From assembly GCF_014199595.1 (NCBI RefSeq), contig NZ_JACHNX010000021.1, positions 1 to 55,137 on the forward strand: a stretch of DNA of 55,137 nucleotides, read 5' to 3'. Shown one piece after another: positions 54,772 to 55,137 of the stretch. The position numbers and the translations under genes were made by a program. Source of the stretch: Sphingomonas yabuuchiae. Its GTDB lineage: Bacteria; Pseudomonadota; Alphaproteobacteria; Sphingomonadales; Sphingomonadaceae. A model generated the notes under the pieces. That model ran no database searches and had not been told where the DNA came from. It saw nothing but the letters and a program-made list of their open reading frames with translations. Within the stretch, counting starts at the first letter, position 1. Each line of letters opens with the position of its first letter.

Positions 54772-55137
54772 AGGTCCGGCCTTCCTCAGGAACATATCGC
54801 CGCCAGAGCGCCCTAAGAGCGTCGAGCCATGCGGTTGCATCTGCGCGCTTCGCCTGGGTCGCGCCCTTGCGCGCGAAGTGCTGGTGCGTGTCGGCCTGGG
54901 CGCGGATCCAGCATTCCGCGAACGGCGGCGGCGGTTCACCATGGGCGTCCAGCCGCGGGTCGAGGCGGCTATGCACCGCGTCGGACCGCTCCGGCGTCCA
55001 GTCGTCGGTCGACCGGTGTCGCTCGATCGACAGGCGGCAGATCAGGATCATGCACCACGCCCCGAAGGAGGGCGCCCGACCCTCGGCCCGCAGCTGCTGC
55101 ACATCCGGCTGCATCTGCCAGCTGTAGGCGCTCTCGC
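54764..55137 (-). CDS. Hypothetical island protein, partial at the window edge
   Basis: The frame is open from the right edge, where it reads ESAYSWQMQPDVQQLRAEGR, to the TGA at 54764. No start is certain because the frame continues beyond the window; the ATG at 55114 lies inside a convincing reading. It is helical with many Arg and Trp, and ends RYVPEEGRTYA. I do not recognise it. Confidence 0.6.
   Translation of the reverse strand, partial: ESAYSWQMQPDVQQLRAEGRAPSFGAWCMILICRLSIERHRSTDDWTPERSDAVHSRLDPRLDAHGEPPPPFAECWIRAQADTHQHFARKGATQAKRADATAWLDALRALWRRYVPEEGRTYA

Larger units (their letters stand above)
52484..55137. mobile_element. End of an integrated element (prophage or genomic island) at tRNA-Asn
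   Basis: An integrase, a helix-turn-helix protein and unknown small genes form one overlapping minus-strand block ending at the tRNA. The far end lies beyond the window, so its size and att copies cannot be seen. Confidence 0.65.

Overview
The window is about 55 kb of GC-rich chromosome from an alphaproteobacterium, most likely Sphingomonas or a close relative. The evidence is the gene content and order: fabD-fabG-acpP-fabF-mltG, mreBCD-mrdA-mrdB, serS-surE-LysM/LytM protein, recG/sdhE/mfd, RcdA (DUF1465) beside YdcH/DUF465 proteins, an alphaproteobacterial DksA, and DUF6481 and DUF4169 proteins. Many GC-rich palindromic repeats between genes fit the same group. Most of the window is core chromosome; the right end enters an integrated element.

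Layout, left to right. (1) 1-7.2 kb: the remnant of a B3 metallo-beta-lactamase, then the fatty-acid operon on the minus strand (fabD, fabG, acpP, fabF, then mltG). A small nuclease-like GxxExxY gene, bounded by near-perfect 30-bp inverted repeats, sits between fabD and fabG. Divergent from it is the ribosomal operon rpsF-rpsR-rplI, with a structured leader and a clear terminator. (2) 7.2-15.8 kb: small hypothetical genes, mutL, then the rod-shape operon mreB-mreC-mreD-mrdA(PBP2)-mrdB(RodA) and tRNA-Lys(CTT). (3) 15.8-25.4 kb: a DUF6481 protein, a spermidine-synthase-like methyltransferase, a DUF4169 protein, a phospholipase D/cardiolipin synthase, the sulfate ABC operon (sbp-cysT-cysW-cysA), an aldehyde dehydrogenase, an HxlR regulator divergent from an NAD(P)-binding reductase, and an identical second tRNA-Lys. 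(4) 25.5-36.2 kb: a small membrane protein, exported S10 and M1 peptidases, nitronate monooxygenase, an RcdA-like protein, two YdcH-like proteins, a PilZ protein, DksA, a very serine-rich protein with a PEP-CTERM-like tail, and a host-attachment family protein. (5) 36.3-52.1 kb: serS-surE-NlpD-like lipoprotein, a basic exported protein, tyrS, a small DMT transporter, recG, sdhE, mfd, a DUF4440 protein, a GGDEF/EAL protein, moaA and nadK. (6) 52.4 kb to the end: tRNA-Asn(GTT), followed by a tightly overlapping minus-strand gene set (DUF4326, tyrosine integrase, helix-turn-helix, two unknown genes). This looks like the end of a prophage or genomic island inserted at the tRNA.

How it works together: the core regions combine envelope growth (fatty acids, MreBCD/RodA/PBP2, MltG, LytM factor), translation (S6, S18, L9, SerRS, TyrRS, tRNAs), DNA repair (MutL, RecG, Mfd), sulfur uptake and cofactor genes (MoaA, NAD kinase). 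The most unusual structures are the GxxExxY cassette inside the fab operon, the families of palindromic repeats (one supplies the C-terminus of a gene), the serine-repeat surface protein, the LytM protein lacking its metal ligands, and the tRNA-Asn island. No CRISPR array or known multi-gene defence system is visible.
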